Both the position numbers and the translations under genes were made by a program. 64,000 bases of DNA from Fragum whitleyi (Eukaryota; Mollusca; Bivalvia; Cardiida; Cardiidae): contig OX411558.1 of NCBI GenBank assembly GCA_948146395.1, forward strand, positions 40,319,617 to 40,383,616, given 5' to 3'. Within the stretch, counting starts at the first letter, position 1. Each line of letters opens with the position of its first letter. The notes beneath the pieces were generated by a model. That model did not search any database. It had not been told where the DNA came from and worked only from the letters and a program-made list of their open reading frames with translations. Of the stretch, positions 1 to 13,800 are shown piece after piece.

Positions 1-2540
1 CCGGTGGTTATCTTATGGTTGCTGAATTCTCTTATTTAGATCTAGATTAATAATCTATATATCTGTGTATGGGGACCACTAGATTACCTTGTGAATGCTG
101 TGCAAACACATCAAGAGCACCTTAAATGAATAATTATAAGATAGAAGTTATTGTTCTTGATAACTATCAGGTAAATGGTGGCAGATCTACGTCACAATAA
201 GAAAAGGAGAAATATCTTGTGAGTGGTGGCACTGCTGTGCAACTAAGATAAGCATGTCAAATTACAAGACATGGCAAACATAACAAATTCGCTTTTAACG
301 AAGCCTCAACCATCTGTTTATGAGTAAAAGCACACTAACAACTCAGTAAGAAATACAAAATGTGTTAGCACATTTTTTTCAAACAAGAAATATAAATATA
401 TATCTATAGTATAGTGAATTGCTATTTTAGGTTTATAATAGAAAAGAAAAATATTGGAAGAGAATATTTTGATACATAGGATAACATTTTATTTCATATT
501 AATAAATGGCTTCCAACCAAGGATAATTGGCCATATATTCTAGAGGTTGTTAACTGCTTGGTCACATTGAATCAAGACAGTAGTGAAAAGGAAGCCTCAA
601 AGTAGTTGGCTTCACATATAAACAGTTGTTCACCAGTATGTCTGTCTTTCTTAGTTGTTCTTAATATCTCCAGATTTGTCAAAATTGAATAAAGATGTTA
701 TCATCTGCATTAAAAGCCATGATTAATGTATCTTCTTTGTTTTGTTCCTTTTTATTAGCGTGCCTGTGTAAACAATACACCAAGGTCCAGTCATCACCTT
801 GTTGTCTTTACTCTTTGGTGTTGTTGTTGTGGTTTCGGCAATGCTCTTGTTTGATTATCCCAGTACATGTATATATTTTTAATTGTACCTTGTACATAGT
901 AAAAATTTGAAACACAAAAAGAGGGGCAAATTTGTCATTTATCAGATTTCTAGGTAAACAGCATTAGTATAATTAAATGAAATTAACCAGTGTCAATTGA
1001 TCCTATTTGCATTGTTTCCTTTTATTGGATTTAACCCTTACCAACAAAATACTGTTTTTTGTTGCTATATAGCATAGTAATTAAAATCAGGAGAATGAGA
1101 AAAACTGAAGATATACAATTTCTTTATTTAAGACAACATTTTTTTTATCTAAGTAACTGATATAAAAAAATAAATCTGTATGTTTTTGTAAGTCTGCATC
1201 TTCTTCTAATTTGGGAAAAAAATAGAATTTGCTCATCTGTAAATGGACTCAAACAGCACTTTTAAACAATCTTTTAATTTGAGTCAATGCTTATTTGTCC
1301 ATGTTTATAGCAAAAACTAAGCAGATCTATCGCACCAGGTTACTTAAAGCTTTAGCCTTAAAATTGCCAAGATCAGAAGCAATGCAAAAAGACTTTCAAC
1401 TCATGGCCATTGCCCACACTAGCTTCCTATGAAACATAAAGAAATACCAAAACAAAAAATCCTTTCATCCTTTGTAAGTACAAATATTTTGGTTTCCTTG
1501 AGCATGCAATTTTCCCCTTCTAACATTTTTTCCAGATGTAAGTGCCTGTTCTAAATATTAAAAAATGGAACAAATTCTAAGTCCAATCTAAATAAAGTAA
1601 AGGATAAATGTGTTTTCTTAATCTTTTTTTTAATTAGAGATCAGTATTGAAATTTATGAATTTGATATTTTTTGAAAATACGAAAATCACTTTAATAATC
1701 GTTGATTTAAAATTTTCTTGAAGACAGAAGATGTGATTTTTGTCCAAAAAAAGCAAAGACTGAAGATATTTGTCTTCTAGTCTAAAGGTTACCTTTCTAC
1801 CTGGAAGTACAGGAATACTGGAGTGCCACCTCTGCATCAATATTCAGAATGAGGCTCAGTGACGTCACTGTTTTAAATGTAAACAAGATTTGAACTTTAA
1901 TTTTCTGCGGTCGAAGAGGATACATAAAATCCCTTTTTGATGAATGATTTAAGAAATGGCTGCTAAATTTTATTTTCCTTATTTAGTGAAGATTTTCTTA
2001 GTGGTAGGTTGACTGTATTGTACGATTTCTAGATCTAAAACCCTTCTTTTAAAGTAATTTTTGATAACCAGTCGGAAGCTTGTTGTTGTTGTTGCAAAAA
2101 TTAGACTGTGTCTCGAAACACCTAATCAGGGTATAAGAAAGTGAGTGACCGGAAGGAGATAAACGGACGCGGCCTGACATAGGAGCTTTTTTTTATGGGG
2201 AAATCAAAATGGACGATTTGGGTTGAACGGTATATGAGTTCTAATTTTATTGTTTGTTATTTTACTTCTTCTTTCTCTATATATACCTGTAAGCTATAGG
2301 CGGTCTTCAGACCGGGCCTTCGGCCCGGTCTTTCGCCCGTATTAATGATAAAGGTGGGTAGTTTGTTCTATTTGTGTGGCAATTTTGTGTGTGGGTAGAA
2401 GGAGTTATTGAAGACTGCTAATGATGATCAATGCAGACTCTTGAAGTCTTGTTCTAACTCTCATCACTTTGCACAGTCAGATTGGTATTGGATTCCTCTG
2501 CCTGACATTTAAAATTTTGTGATAGCAGCTTACGATTTTT
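1..2540. other. Gene-free AT-rich flank
   Basis: No coding exon, RNA gene or clear transposon could be supported here. The stretch is AT-rich with short spurious reading frames. An AATAAA hexamer near 689 could belong to an upstream gene, but nothing ties it to one. The missing first exon of TYW5 could lie here, but no reading frame followed by a donor matched the expected N-terminus. The only striking local structure is a GC-rich hairpin at 2310-2330. Confidence 0.5.
2310..2330. repeat. Perfect GC-rich hairpin
   Basis: A 9-bp perfect stem (GACCGGGCC / GGCCCGGTC) closes a TTC loop in DNA that is otherwise very AT-rich, and is followed by TTTCGCCCG. It resembles a bacterial intrinsic terminator in shape, but the context is animal DNA. 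It is more likely the tip of a transposable element whose limits I cannot define. Confidence 0.4.
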
Positions 2541-4582
2541 AAGCTCACCTGAGCTTGAAGGGCTCAAGGTAAGCTATTGTGATTGGTTGCTGTCTGGCGT
2601 CAATCATCTGTTGTCAACTTTTACTTTGATTGCTACTTGAGGCCACATTTTTGGTTCAAATGTCTTGAAACTCAATCTCATTCAAGCTTGAAATCGTGAC
2701 AAGTTTGGTCAAAAATGGGGACAAGGTAGCAAATCTCAAAAAAAACATGTGTGCACTGAAGAGGTCACATTTTTGGCTCAAATTTGTTGAAACTTGGTCA
2801 GAATGTTTTTTCTCTTTTAAATCTCGGTCAAATTTGAAAATAGGTCAAGCAGGGAAAAATGGGATCAAGGGGGCAAATCTAAGAAAAACATTGTGTGCAC
2901 TCTAGAGGCCTCATTTTGGCTTAAATGTTTTGAAATCTTGCAGCATGTTTGTCGTCATCAATCTCAGTCAAGTTCCAAGGGGGGTCAAATCTTAGAAAAA
3001 CCTTGTGTGCACTCTAGAGGCTACATTTTTTGCTCAAATGTCGTGAAACTTCATCAGAATGTTAGTTTCAATTAAGTCAAGGTCAAGATTCAAGTCAAAT
3101 GTGGTCAAAAATGGAGTAAAGGGGCAAATATAAGAAAAACTTCATGTGCACTCTAGGAGGCCATATTTTAAGCCCAAATGTTTTGAAACTTGGTCAGAAT
3201 GTTTGTTTTATGAATTCAATAACAAGAAAAGGGTTAAGGTATCAAATCATGGGAAAACCTTGTGTGCACTCTAGAGGACACTTTTTTGCTCAAAGGTTGT
3301 GACACTTGGTCTCCATGAAATCAAGGTCAAGTTTGAAACTGGGTTAAGTTGGGTTAAAAATGGGGTCAAGGGCGCAAAACTTAGTAAAACCTTGTGTGCA
3401 CTCTATAGGCCACATTTTGGCTCAAGTGTGTTTAATATTGAATCCCGATGAATCAATTCAAATTTGAAATTACAGGTGAGTTAGGTTGGGTCAAAAATAG
3501 AGTCAAGGGGTCAAATCTTAGAGAAAACCTTGTGTGCACTCAAGAGGCCTCATTTTTGTCTCAAATTTTTTGAAACTTGGTCAGAATGTTTGTCTCCATG
3601 CAATCTAGGTCAAGTTAGAAATTGGGTTATATTGGATCTAATGAGGTCAAATGGTCAATTTTTTATTAAATCCTTGTGTGCACTCTAGAGGCAACAATTT
3701 TTTGGCTCAAAGGTTTTTAAACTTGCTCAGAATGTCTGTCTTGACTCTTCATAAAATATATGTCAAGTTTGAAATTAGGTCAAAAATGACGCCAGGGGGA
3801 TCAAATATAAGAAAAACCTTGTGTGCACTGTAGAGGCCATACCATTGGCTCAAATGTCTTGAAACTTGGTCAGAATATTTGTCTTCAATCATGAGATCTA
3901 GGTCAAGATCAAAACTGGGTGCAGAGTGATCAAAATGAGGTCACAGGGTCAAATCTTAGAAAAACCTTGTGTTCACTCTAGAGGCCACATTTTTTGGCTC
4001 AAATGTCATGAAACTTGGTCAGGATGGTAGGGGTGACTATTGAGTTCAAAATAAGTATCACAATAGTATTGCGATAGTAAAGTTGCAATTGGAATAGTAT
4101 TGCAATAGTCAGAAAACTATTGCAATACTATCGCAATAGTTGTTTTTACAGAAAAAAAGGGAATAATCAATATTAAAGCGTCCACCTTTTACTAGACAGT
4201 AACTTTAAATTGGTCTTGTGAGATGCTGTTTACCTTGTCAATGGCGAGTAAATGATCAAATAAGTTAAACACAGATATTCTCTTAAAAAGAATTGGATTT
4301 GGCCTCATTCTCTGATAAAAACATGCAGAAAGGCAGCATTGTCAATACATTTAGTTCTACTTTCATTTTCAAAAAAAACCTAATGTAAACTATCGTTAGT
4401 TATAGGAACTATTGCGATATCTATTGACTTGAAAAAATGCTATCGACCTATTGCTATTGCAAGGTAAACTATCACAATACAGTGATAGTTCGACCTATTG
4501 TTACACCCCTACAGGATGGATGTCCCCATGGAATCTTGGTCAAGTACCTCAGGTGAGAGCTTAAGGGCCAATGACTCTCTTG
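2541..4582 (+). mobile_element. HINE-like element with about 120-bp minisatellite
   Basis: Starts after a T-run with AGCTCACCTGAG and a local hairpin (GAGCTTGAAGGGCTC). It ends with the inverted copy CTCAGGTGAG (4548-4557), then AGGGCCAATGACTCTCTTG followed by T's. The core is about ten diverged units carrying TTGTGTGCACTCTAGAGG, at about 2743, 2894, 3003, 3142, 3259, 3391, 3530, 3674, 3817 and 3966. A hAT-like MITE (4028-4511) is inserted in it. The inverted subterminal repeats, tandem core and T|T junctions suggest a Helentron-associated non-autonomous element. It lies upstream of the first recognised TYW5 exon. Confidence 0.6.
4028..4511. mobile_element. hAT-like MITE with 8-bp target duplication
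   Basis: The ends are TAGGGGTG and CACCCCTA, perfect 8-bp inverted repeats. They are flanked on both sides by the identical octamer CAGGATGG (4020-4027 and 4512-4519). An 8-bp target duplication with TAGGGGTG-type tips is typical of the hAT superfamily. The interior carries many diverged CAATAGTATTGCGATAG-type palindromic pieces and no coding capacity. It interrupts the last minisatellite unit of the surrounding element, so it inserted later. Confidence 0.8.
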
Positions 4583-4839
4583 TTTTTCTATATAATTGTC
4601 CGAGATCAAGTGGTTCTCAAATTGGTTCAGTCTGTAAACGATTAGCTGAAACTAGATATTTTTGATCCCTCAAAAATGATCATTGAAATTGGAAATGTTA
4701 ACAGGACAATTGGAGAATATCTGTATTTTCACACCCCTGGTATTTATTTTATTGTATTTCTACTTTCATAATTCGAAGACATTAGGGAGGTTTGTTTGTA
4801 ATTAAGGTTTATGATTTTTTTTTTTTTTCATTTTTTCAG

Positions 4840-7800
4840 AGAAAGCCAGTTGTATTTAAAGGCTTAGACATAGGGCCCTGTATTGAAAGATGGACAGCAG
4901 AGTACCTGGCTGAAAAAGGCGGAGACAAGGAAGTCAAGATACATGTATCAAAAACGCATCAGATGGACTTTATCAACAAAAACTTTCTCTATAGGTACTG
5001 CATTTCTCGTAATAAATGCTCCCGGGAGCTTTACATAACATGGTCAGGGAGCTTTTATTTAGTATGCATTTTCTGATTTAAAAAAAATCATTGAACTTAT
5101 GTCTTTTAGACCCTTTTCCCTTTATTTGAGGTAAATTTCCTCTAAACAATCATATAAATGATTGTTTAGAGGAAATTATTATCAAATCAGAGAAGAAGTC
5201 TCAACAAGTTCTTAAAATTTAGGCATTTGAAGTGGGTTTTCTTAATAAATAATGTAGGGGTGCTACTATTAGGGAGTGAACTATTATATGGGTTAATATG
5301 GTATCTCTAGAAAGAGAGGTTGATTTTGCCTTCAAATTTCTGAGGTCTTAAACCCAGTCTTAAATCTTTATTTTTTTAATGAAACCCCTTGTTGTGGGTA
5401 CTCATTTGAAATGTCTCAACAAGATGATTCGGATGAGTACCAATAATACATGTCAATTTGTCCTATTTTTAGCTCACCTGAGCACAAAGTGCTCAAGGTG
5501 AGCTATTGTGATCGTACAATGTCCGGCGTCCGTCGGTCGTCGTCCGTCTTCCACAATTTCTTTAAACATCTTCTCCGCCTAAACTGGCGGGCCAATCTCG
5601 ATGAAACTTGGCAGGGATGTTCCTTGGGTCAAGCTCAACCAAAGTTGTTCAAATAAATTAAATCCACCATTTACTTTCCCTTTCCCCTTAACAAAATGGG
5701 TGAAAATAGGAAAATCTTCAGAAATCTTCTTCTCTGAAACCAGAAAGCAGACAGCTTTCATATTAGGTATAAAGCATCATGTAGTAGACCCCTACCAAGT
5801 TTGTTCATATCAAGACCCTTGGGTCATATTTGGGCTTTGCCGGGGCGCAATCCTTTTAACATTGAATCAAAGAGCGAAAAATCTTCTTCTCTGAAACCAG
5901 ATGGCAGACAGCTTTCATATTTGGTATGTAGCATCATCTAGTGGACCTCTACCAAGTTGTTTATATCTAGACCCTTTTGTCATATTTGGGCTTTGCCCGG
6001 GGGCATCCCTTTAAGCTCTTTTGAGCACGAAGGGGGAAAATAGGAAAACCTTTAAAAATCTTCTTCTCTGAAACCAGAAGGCAGACAGCTTTCATATTTG
6101 GTATGTAGCATCATCTAGTTGACCTCTACTATGTTTGTTCATATCAAGACCCTGGGGTCATATTAGGGCTCCAACCAGGGGCATCCCTTTTAGGTCATCC
6201 GAGCACGATGGGGGAAAATAGGAAAACCTTTAAAAATCTTCTTCCCTGAAACCAGAAGGCAGACAGCTTTCATATTTGGTATGTAGCATCATCTATTGGA
6301 CCTCTACCAAAATTTGTTCATATCTTGGGTCACATTTGGGCTAAACCTGGGTGCAACTTTTTTACATAGAATCAAAGAGCATAAAGGCATATCTTGCTTT
6401 TGGCTGAAAACATTTCATGGTATTGATCTTTTGTAGAAATTGTCTCCTTGTTGACATCTGCCTAATCAATTAATGTGATGTCCCAGGGATCAAATAGACT
6501 CAGGTGAGCGATCTAGGACCATCATGGTCCTCTTGTTTGTAAAATACTTAAATCTAAATTACCCCCTCAGTTTGTAGCTCCGAATTTTTTTAAAAAAATC
6601 AGGTAGTCATCAGACACTATGTTGTGGGTACTTGATGGAATTGTCACATCTAGACAATTCCAATGAGTACCAACAGCATAGGGTTTGGATGAAAGAAAAC
6701 AGAGTAAGATTGTCATAACTCCCTTTTATTAGAAATCCTGTAGGTAATGATTGAATTTGAAGTAGTGAACCAATTATAGTTTGGCAGCATTTCCGAAGTA
6801 ATTAACTTAAACAGCGTTTACTGAGTTTTCATAATTTCATTAGGAAACCTCGGTCCACATTGTTAAAGTTCATGTGTTTTCAAATGTTTCGGAACTATTA
6901 TGGGACCACTACCTTAATTTCAGTTGTCTAAGCTGATATCTCTTACCCTGATAAAGGTAGTGGACTAATAATAGTTCCGCAACATTTCAAAAGTAATGAA
7001 CTTTAACAGTGCATGCCGAGGTTTCCTAATGTTTTCATTAGGAAACCTCTGTATATGTGTTGAAAGTTCATGAGTTCTGAAATGTTGCAGAACTATGAAA
7101 GGTCCACTACCTTATTTCTCAGCTGTCTAAGCTGATACCAGATTAAACGAAATCAGATAAACAAAATTTGGGAAGCTGCAGAGGTCACAATTTTGTGAGC
7201 ATGGTTTAGATCTTTCCTGGATTTGTCAATGACAGAAGAGGTTGGCTGAAAAAAATTAAAATGGTGAGGGTATTAATAAAAAATAACTCTACAGATGTAT
7301 GGAATGATCATTCTTGATTGAAATAAATGCCAAAAGCAAATAGTTATGTCCATGGTCAGAATATGTGAATTTTCCCTTTGCTTCTTCAAGCAGATCCAAA
7401 AGGTTCCATTCTTGTGTGATGGTTTGCTACTTGAAGATTTAATCTGTAAAATAGATTTTTTTATTCACATAAATTGTTTTGTGTTGTTAATTCAATGAAT
7501 TTTGTGTTTTTGTACCAGGTCCCTACCGTTTAATGAACTTGTGAAAAGGGCATCATGTAAAGAACAAGAAGACTTCTTCATTGACAAGGTATTGCAGGGC
7601 TCGTGATTGACCCTTAAATCAGGGTTTTGACCCCAAAGAATCTGAAAATATCTTTATTTGACCCATAGAAATTTCTCACAAGGGGGTCATTTTGACCCCC
7701 TTGAGAGGAATTACTAAGGGTCAATACTTAATTTCACACCTTAGAGTTTCACAAATTGCTATCTCAAATTCTACAAATTAATTACTTGTTTCATATCATT

Positions 7801-10800
7801 ACAAGAAACAGTTAAAGTGACCCTTGAATATGCAAAATTCTACTTATGATTTGCTTTTTCTGTCATTTTGACCCCTTTAATTTCAGATTTGACCCCAAGA
7901 ATTTCTTATCTGAGGACTCAATGACTCCTAAATATCAAACACTAATACAAGCCCTGTATTGTAATTTTTCATTGCCTACAGCAGAGGTACAGATAAGAGG
8001 GGGTATCTTTATTTCTCATTGGAACCTATGTTGTGGGTACTCATTTGAATTCTCTCTAGAAGACGATTCCAATGAGTACCCGCCACATAGGATTTGTGCT
8101 TGTATAGTTAAAATAACCTAATCTGAAATCCAAAATATGCCCTCTCGATCTGTAGCTCTGCTTTAGATTGGCACTTAACCCTTTCCTGTTTTACAAAATT
8201 TTGGACCTGTCCAAATTCAAAGGTTTTGCAGACGAGAGTTTAAAGTGGATTTAATTTGAAAAATAACCATTCAGTAGGGTAGAAAATAGTGTGGAAAAAA
8301 GAAGAAATTTTCTTCTTTTTTTCACAATGTTTTCTCAATCATAAAATCTCAGACATGTAAAAAGCAGGGATTAAACAGCAAAGGGTTAAATTCTATTGTC
8401 TCCTTATCTAGACAAACAGTAAAAAGCTGTAATACAATCCTGGGATTCTATAAGATCATCACATTTCTTTTAGAAGGGGGTAGGGTTATATACCGGTAAG
8501 AGGCTACAGATTGTTGATACATGAAAAAATGGCTAGAAATACCAAATACTGGAGAATTACCATGAATGAAAAGTCAAAATCAAACCAGAGGTGATTCATG
8601 CATGAAAATAAATTGCTATGGTGAAGGACTTTGGTTTCCTCCCTTTTGGCTTAATGTAGGTTACAGTACACTAAAAAAACCAACAAATTTTACGCATACA
8701 TGTATAATTTATTTAAGCAATGAACTGACAATAAAGCTTAACATTTAGGCAGAAAAAGTTTGGCCAACCATCTGTTTAATTCATTGTAGCATTGACTAGT
8801 TTAGGGTAGGGGTTTATTAGAAGCTTCAAGTTTTCTGAAAGCATGCAAAACATGGTCAGTTTTGATGTCTTAAGAGGGGGAAGGAGTTACATGTATATTA
8901 GAGCATGGGGCCCTATTATAACTTTTATGGTACCACCATACAGATACATGTTTGAGGTTGAGTCATATAAGTGAGAAGCTTGGGTTAGAATCTTTTGGCT
9001 TTCTCTCTCTAGAAATGTATGATTGATGATGAAAATGTACAAAAAAAAAATTGTGACCCTTCTTTCAAAAAGGATCAATTGAGACCCCCCCCCCCCCCCA
9101 TTAAAATAAATACATGTAAAAGCAATTGGATTCATAGAGTTAAACTAGAGTTCAGACTTTGAAATTATCATTTATTATTCTAGTTTCAGAAAACCTGAAA
9201 AAAGCACAAAAACTTCACCTCTGGTCAGACTGTACATTCCATATTTTCATGATTGTTCAATATAGAATATGAATTTATATTTATGTATAAGCCCTCTATA
9301 GTTTCAAGTGATTTATCTTTGAGAAGACCATTATCATGGAAAAAGACATACTGTGGCCCAGCTGCCCATGAATCCTAGATTTTGGACTTGGCCAATGAAG
9401 TTTATGAAAAAATTCCAATACCTGTACTATAAAATATTGAATTTAAGCAATTTGGGGGCATGTGTTTTGATTATCAGTCTTTACCCTGGATAAATGCTGT
9501 GGAACTTTACAATGAATTATTTAATAACTAAAATTATGAGATGAAAAGAGAATTTGTTGATTTCATTGAGGTATGAAACTAAAAATTGAATCACACTGTA
9601 TGAAAATGTGAAGGGGATTCATCCATGAGTGTGATTAGGTTTTAAGAGTCATATCTCCATGAAATCAATAAATACTCTCTTCATATCTTATAATTTAATA
9701 TCATGAAGCAAGAATATAAATATTTCTACAAAAGTGGACAGATTTCTTTTACGAAACAGCTGCTTACTCAAAATTGATTTAATTGGGAAATAAATCTAAC
9801 TTTACAGCCAATCAGAATGCATGATTATTGATGGACACAAGTTAAATTAAATCATTTCAGAATGAATGCTACTACCTGCGAGCACTTGGTGACAACCCTA
9901 GAAAAGACGTAGCTGATATCAAAGTACAATTTCCTGAGCTTGCCAAGGATATCAAGTTTCCCGATTTCTATCCGGAAGAGAAGTTTTTCTCGAGTGTGTT
10001 TAGAATTGCCTCCCCTGGAACTCAGCTTTGGACACACTATGATGTGAGAATAAGAGGATATTGAATGAGTGGTCATTGAATACCGAATTTATTAAACGAG
10101 TCATCTATTAACAGATGAAAATGAGGCTGCGCTGATTTTTTATCTGTTTTAGATGACAAGTTTAATAAATTCAGTCTTTAATGAGCACACATTTAATATT
10201 CTATCTATTATATGATCTGATTTTTTTTGATAAAACGAGGAAATTTAAGATATTTATTGATTCTATTTATTTCGCGAAACATATAACTCCATTTGTGAGA
10301 TGACGTCATCAAATGCATTATATGACGTCATTTCAATAAAGAAAATATATTGTTACTATTCGTTCCTAGCTCATTTGCATAGTCATTCCACTAGTGTCAT
10401 AACACCTGTGTATTTAAAAAATTCAATGGGATCATTTCACCCCTGCGTCATAGGTCATAATTATAATCTTTTTTTCACATATATTTTGAAAGTTTTTTTA
10501 GTGCCCCATACATGAGCAGTGTTATTGACAATGATATTAACTGATCATCAATATTTACCATTATCCATCAATAATATTGATAATCCTAGACAATGTTTTG
10601 ATCATGTATGGTCAATATTGACAATAGATTCAATACTATTGTCATTATGGTCGTTGGACTATCATTCAAAAGGTCCTATGTTTGATTCCTAAGGGACGCA
10701 CTCATCCTTTCTGACTATTTGTCAATGGATTGATAATTGAAGACCAATCTGGGATAGCAGCTGAAGGCTATGAAAGGATGTAGTAGTAGTGCTGGTGTGA

Positions 10801-13800
10801 GGTACCAGGAATCCATTGTAAGGTGCTTCAGTCTCTGCGATATAACTGAAAGATTGTTGAAAGCAGCATAAAGTCCCATTTAAACAAACAAAAGTCATTA
10901 TGAATATCAGTATTTTATAATATAGGACTATTAGCTAAGGTAGGGGACAGGTAATAGTTCCACAATGATTCGGAAGAAATGACCTTAAACAGTGTTAATC
11001 AAGGTTTCCTAATGAAAATCATAAGGAAACCTCCAATAACATTTTTTAAGTTAATGGCTCCCAAAATGTTGTGGAACTAATACGGTTCTACTACCTTAGG
11101 GGTTTTTTTCTCACGAAACTTCAATAAAATACAGTAAAAACATGTATTGAAATTATCATAATGCTATGCAAGTAAAGGTGGCTTGAACAACTGTGCAATT
11201 ATTTCTAAAAAGACTGATACGACAAAGCCATTTGCTATTACAGTAAAATTGGAATAAATACTTATGCAGTAACAAACCACATTCTTATTGAGAAAAGTCT
11301 ATATTTCCACATCTAAGTCTTAATAAATCACTCTTATATTCATTACACTGTTCTAAAATCTTCATTTCTCAATAAACCCTATATAATGGGTACTCATTTG
11401 AAATGCGCCATGACGATTTCAATGAGTACCAACAGTATAGGAACTATGAAAGTTTTTCTTTTTCTATACAAATTATCTTAATCTTAAAAAAAAGTAAACT
11501 ATCTCTACCTTTAGCTATGTCCTATTTTGTTTTCTCAGGTGATGGACAATTTCCTTATCCAGGTCCAAGGTAGAAAGCGGGTTGTATTATTTAGTCCTAG
11601 GTCAGCTAATTTTATGTATTTGAATGGTAAGTAAAATTCATGTTTTCATGACAGTTTTGTCATTGAGAATCTCTAGATTTTGGCTCTAAGAGAAGCGCAT
11701 TTAATTTGTCTTTTTATCCCCCTGTTTAAATAAGACCATATTCTGTGCAAAACCTTAGCAAACATCTTCCTGTGCCCTCAAAGGAAAAAAAGTGAAATGT
11801 TACTTTTTAGCTCGCCCGGGACGAAAGTCTCGGAAGAGCTATTGTCATACCCTCGGATGTCGGCATCAGCGTCGGTGTCGGCGTCCGCATTAGGTTAAAT
11901 TTTTTTATTTCTATCAATATTTATCCTAGAGGCTTTATTTTTTACAGAAACACTCATTAGGGCATAGGCTTTCATTTGAGATCAACATCCATGTCGAAAT
12001 GACCTTTACACTGTGACCTTGACCCTTTGAAAAAAACTTTAACCAAAAACTTTAACCAAAAACTTTAACCAAAAAAACTTTAACCTTGCTTATATTTTCT
12101 GTAAGCTTTAAACTAGAGACATCATTTCTCCATATGCACACTCATTAGGTGATAGGCTTTCACCATAGACAAAGGTCCTTGACAATTTGACCTTGACCTT
12201 GACCCTTTGTGAACTCAGAAAAACTTTAACCAAAAAGCTTTAATCAAAAACTTTAACCTTGCATATATTTTTTTAATGCTCTAACCTAGGGACATCATAG
12301 CTTCATATATATGCTAACCAGGTGATAGGCTTTCACCAGAGACCAAGGTCCTTCACAATTTGACCTTGACCGTTACCATTTGTGGACTTAGAAAAACTTT
12401 AACTGAAAACTTTAACCAAAAACTGTAACCTTGCTTATTATTTTCTGAATGCTTTAAAATAGGGACATCATTACTTCATATACATACTCATTAGGTGATA
12501 GGCTTTTGTGAGTGATCAAGGTCCTTGATAATTTGACCTTGACCTTTTATGAACTTAGAAATACTTTAACCGAAATTCTTTTACCAAAAACTTTAACCTT
12601 GCTTATATTTTCTGAATGCTTTAACCTAGGGACATCATTACTTCATATACATAGTCACCAGATGAGAGGCTTTCACCAGAAACCAAGGGCCTTGACAATT
12701 TGACCTTGACCTTTTATGGACTTGGAAAAACTTAAACTGAAAAACTTTAACCAAAAATTTAACCTTGCTTATATTTTCTAAATGCTTTACTCAGGGACAT
12801 TATTACTTCATACACATACTCACTAGGTGATAGGCTTCTCCAGAGACCAAGGTCCTTCACAATTTGACCTTCATCTTGACCTTTTGTGGACTTTAAAGAA
12901 AAACTTCATGTTTGATACAAAGAAATTCCATTGGTAACCTCATCTGCTTGTAGGCTTTCACTTTACCCTAACCTTATACATGCAATTAAAACAAAAAAGT
13001 CTTTATATTTCTTAATTACTACTCAAACAGATATATATTAGTTCATGGACTTTAATATTGAAAGAAACAACTTTGAACTTCGATCTTCGGTCAAGCGCTG
13101 TTTGTGACAAGCAGATGTTTGGGCGAGCTACGTTGTCCGCAGACAACTCTTGTTCTTTAATGGTTTTCGGTGGTTTATCGAGAAATAACAGTAGATTATC
13201 ACTTGATAATCTCACCGCAAAAGCAGTGAAATTATCAAAATATTATACCCTGCTTTTGTGCATTCCATCCTATCTGATGTCATCTATGCAGGGTGAAATA
13301 AGTGATGTCACAATGAACGTTGCACAGCAATCACATGCAAAATGATGCGCTTTACGAAAATATTTCCTAGAAATTTCACATTTTGTCTCATGTTTGCTTT
13401 AAAGAAATAGAATAATCGTTTGTTTTTCGAGTAAGATCAATTAATATATCATTTTGTGAACAACAAAAGCTATATTGTCACTCGTGGCTCTGCCACTCAT
13501 GAAAATATAGCTTTTGCCATTCACTCAATGAAATATTAATCGATCTTACACTGAAACAAACGATCATCCTCTATATGTAAATGGCATGAAAGTACATTTT
13601 ACTTGTATGTATCTTCTGATATCAAGGTCAAGGGTACTTATCAAGGTTAAACTATCAATTTTCTTGCATTCTGATTGCCTTAAAATTAGGTTTTATTCCT
13701 TAATGAAATCAAATTTGAGTATACAACTATTTTTAAGCTTGCGCTCAAAGTAGTCCTGCAAGATATATGTCTTATTTTGGAGAAATTCTTCCATTTTTGC

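Noticed and set aside
1930..2010. Candidate TYW5 first exon starting at ATGGCTGCTAAA
   Set aside because: The frame runs into a stop after 18 codons and does not resemble the TYW5 N-terminus; no phase-0 donor fits.
2310..2330. Bacterial contamination or a Rho-independent terminator
   Set aside because: No bacterial genes are nearby and the surrounding DNA continues as animal-type repeats and TYW5 exons.
2743..4000. CRISPR-like regular repeats
   Set aside because: The units are long, diverged and contiguous with no unique spacers, in animal DNA; this is a minisatellite core of a mobile element.
9084..9099. Poly-C run
   Set aside because: Simple homopolymer of no evident function; may vary with sequencing error.
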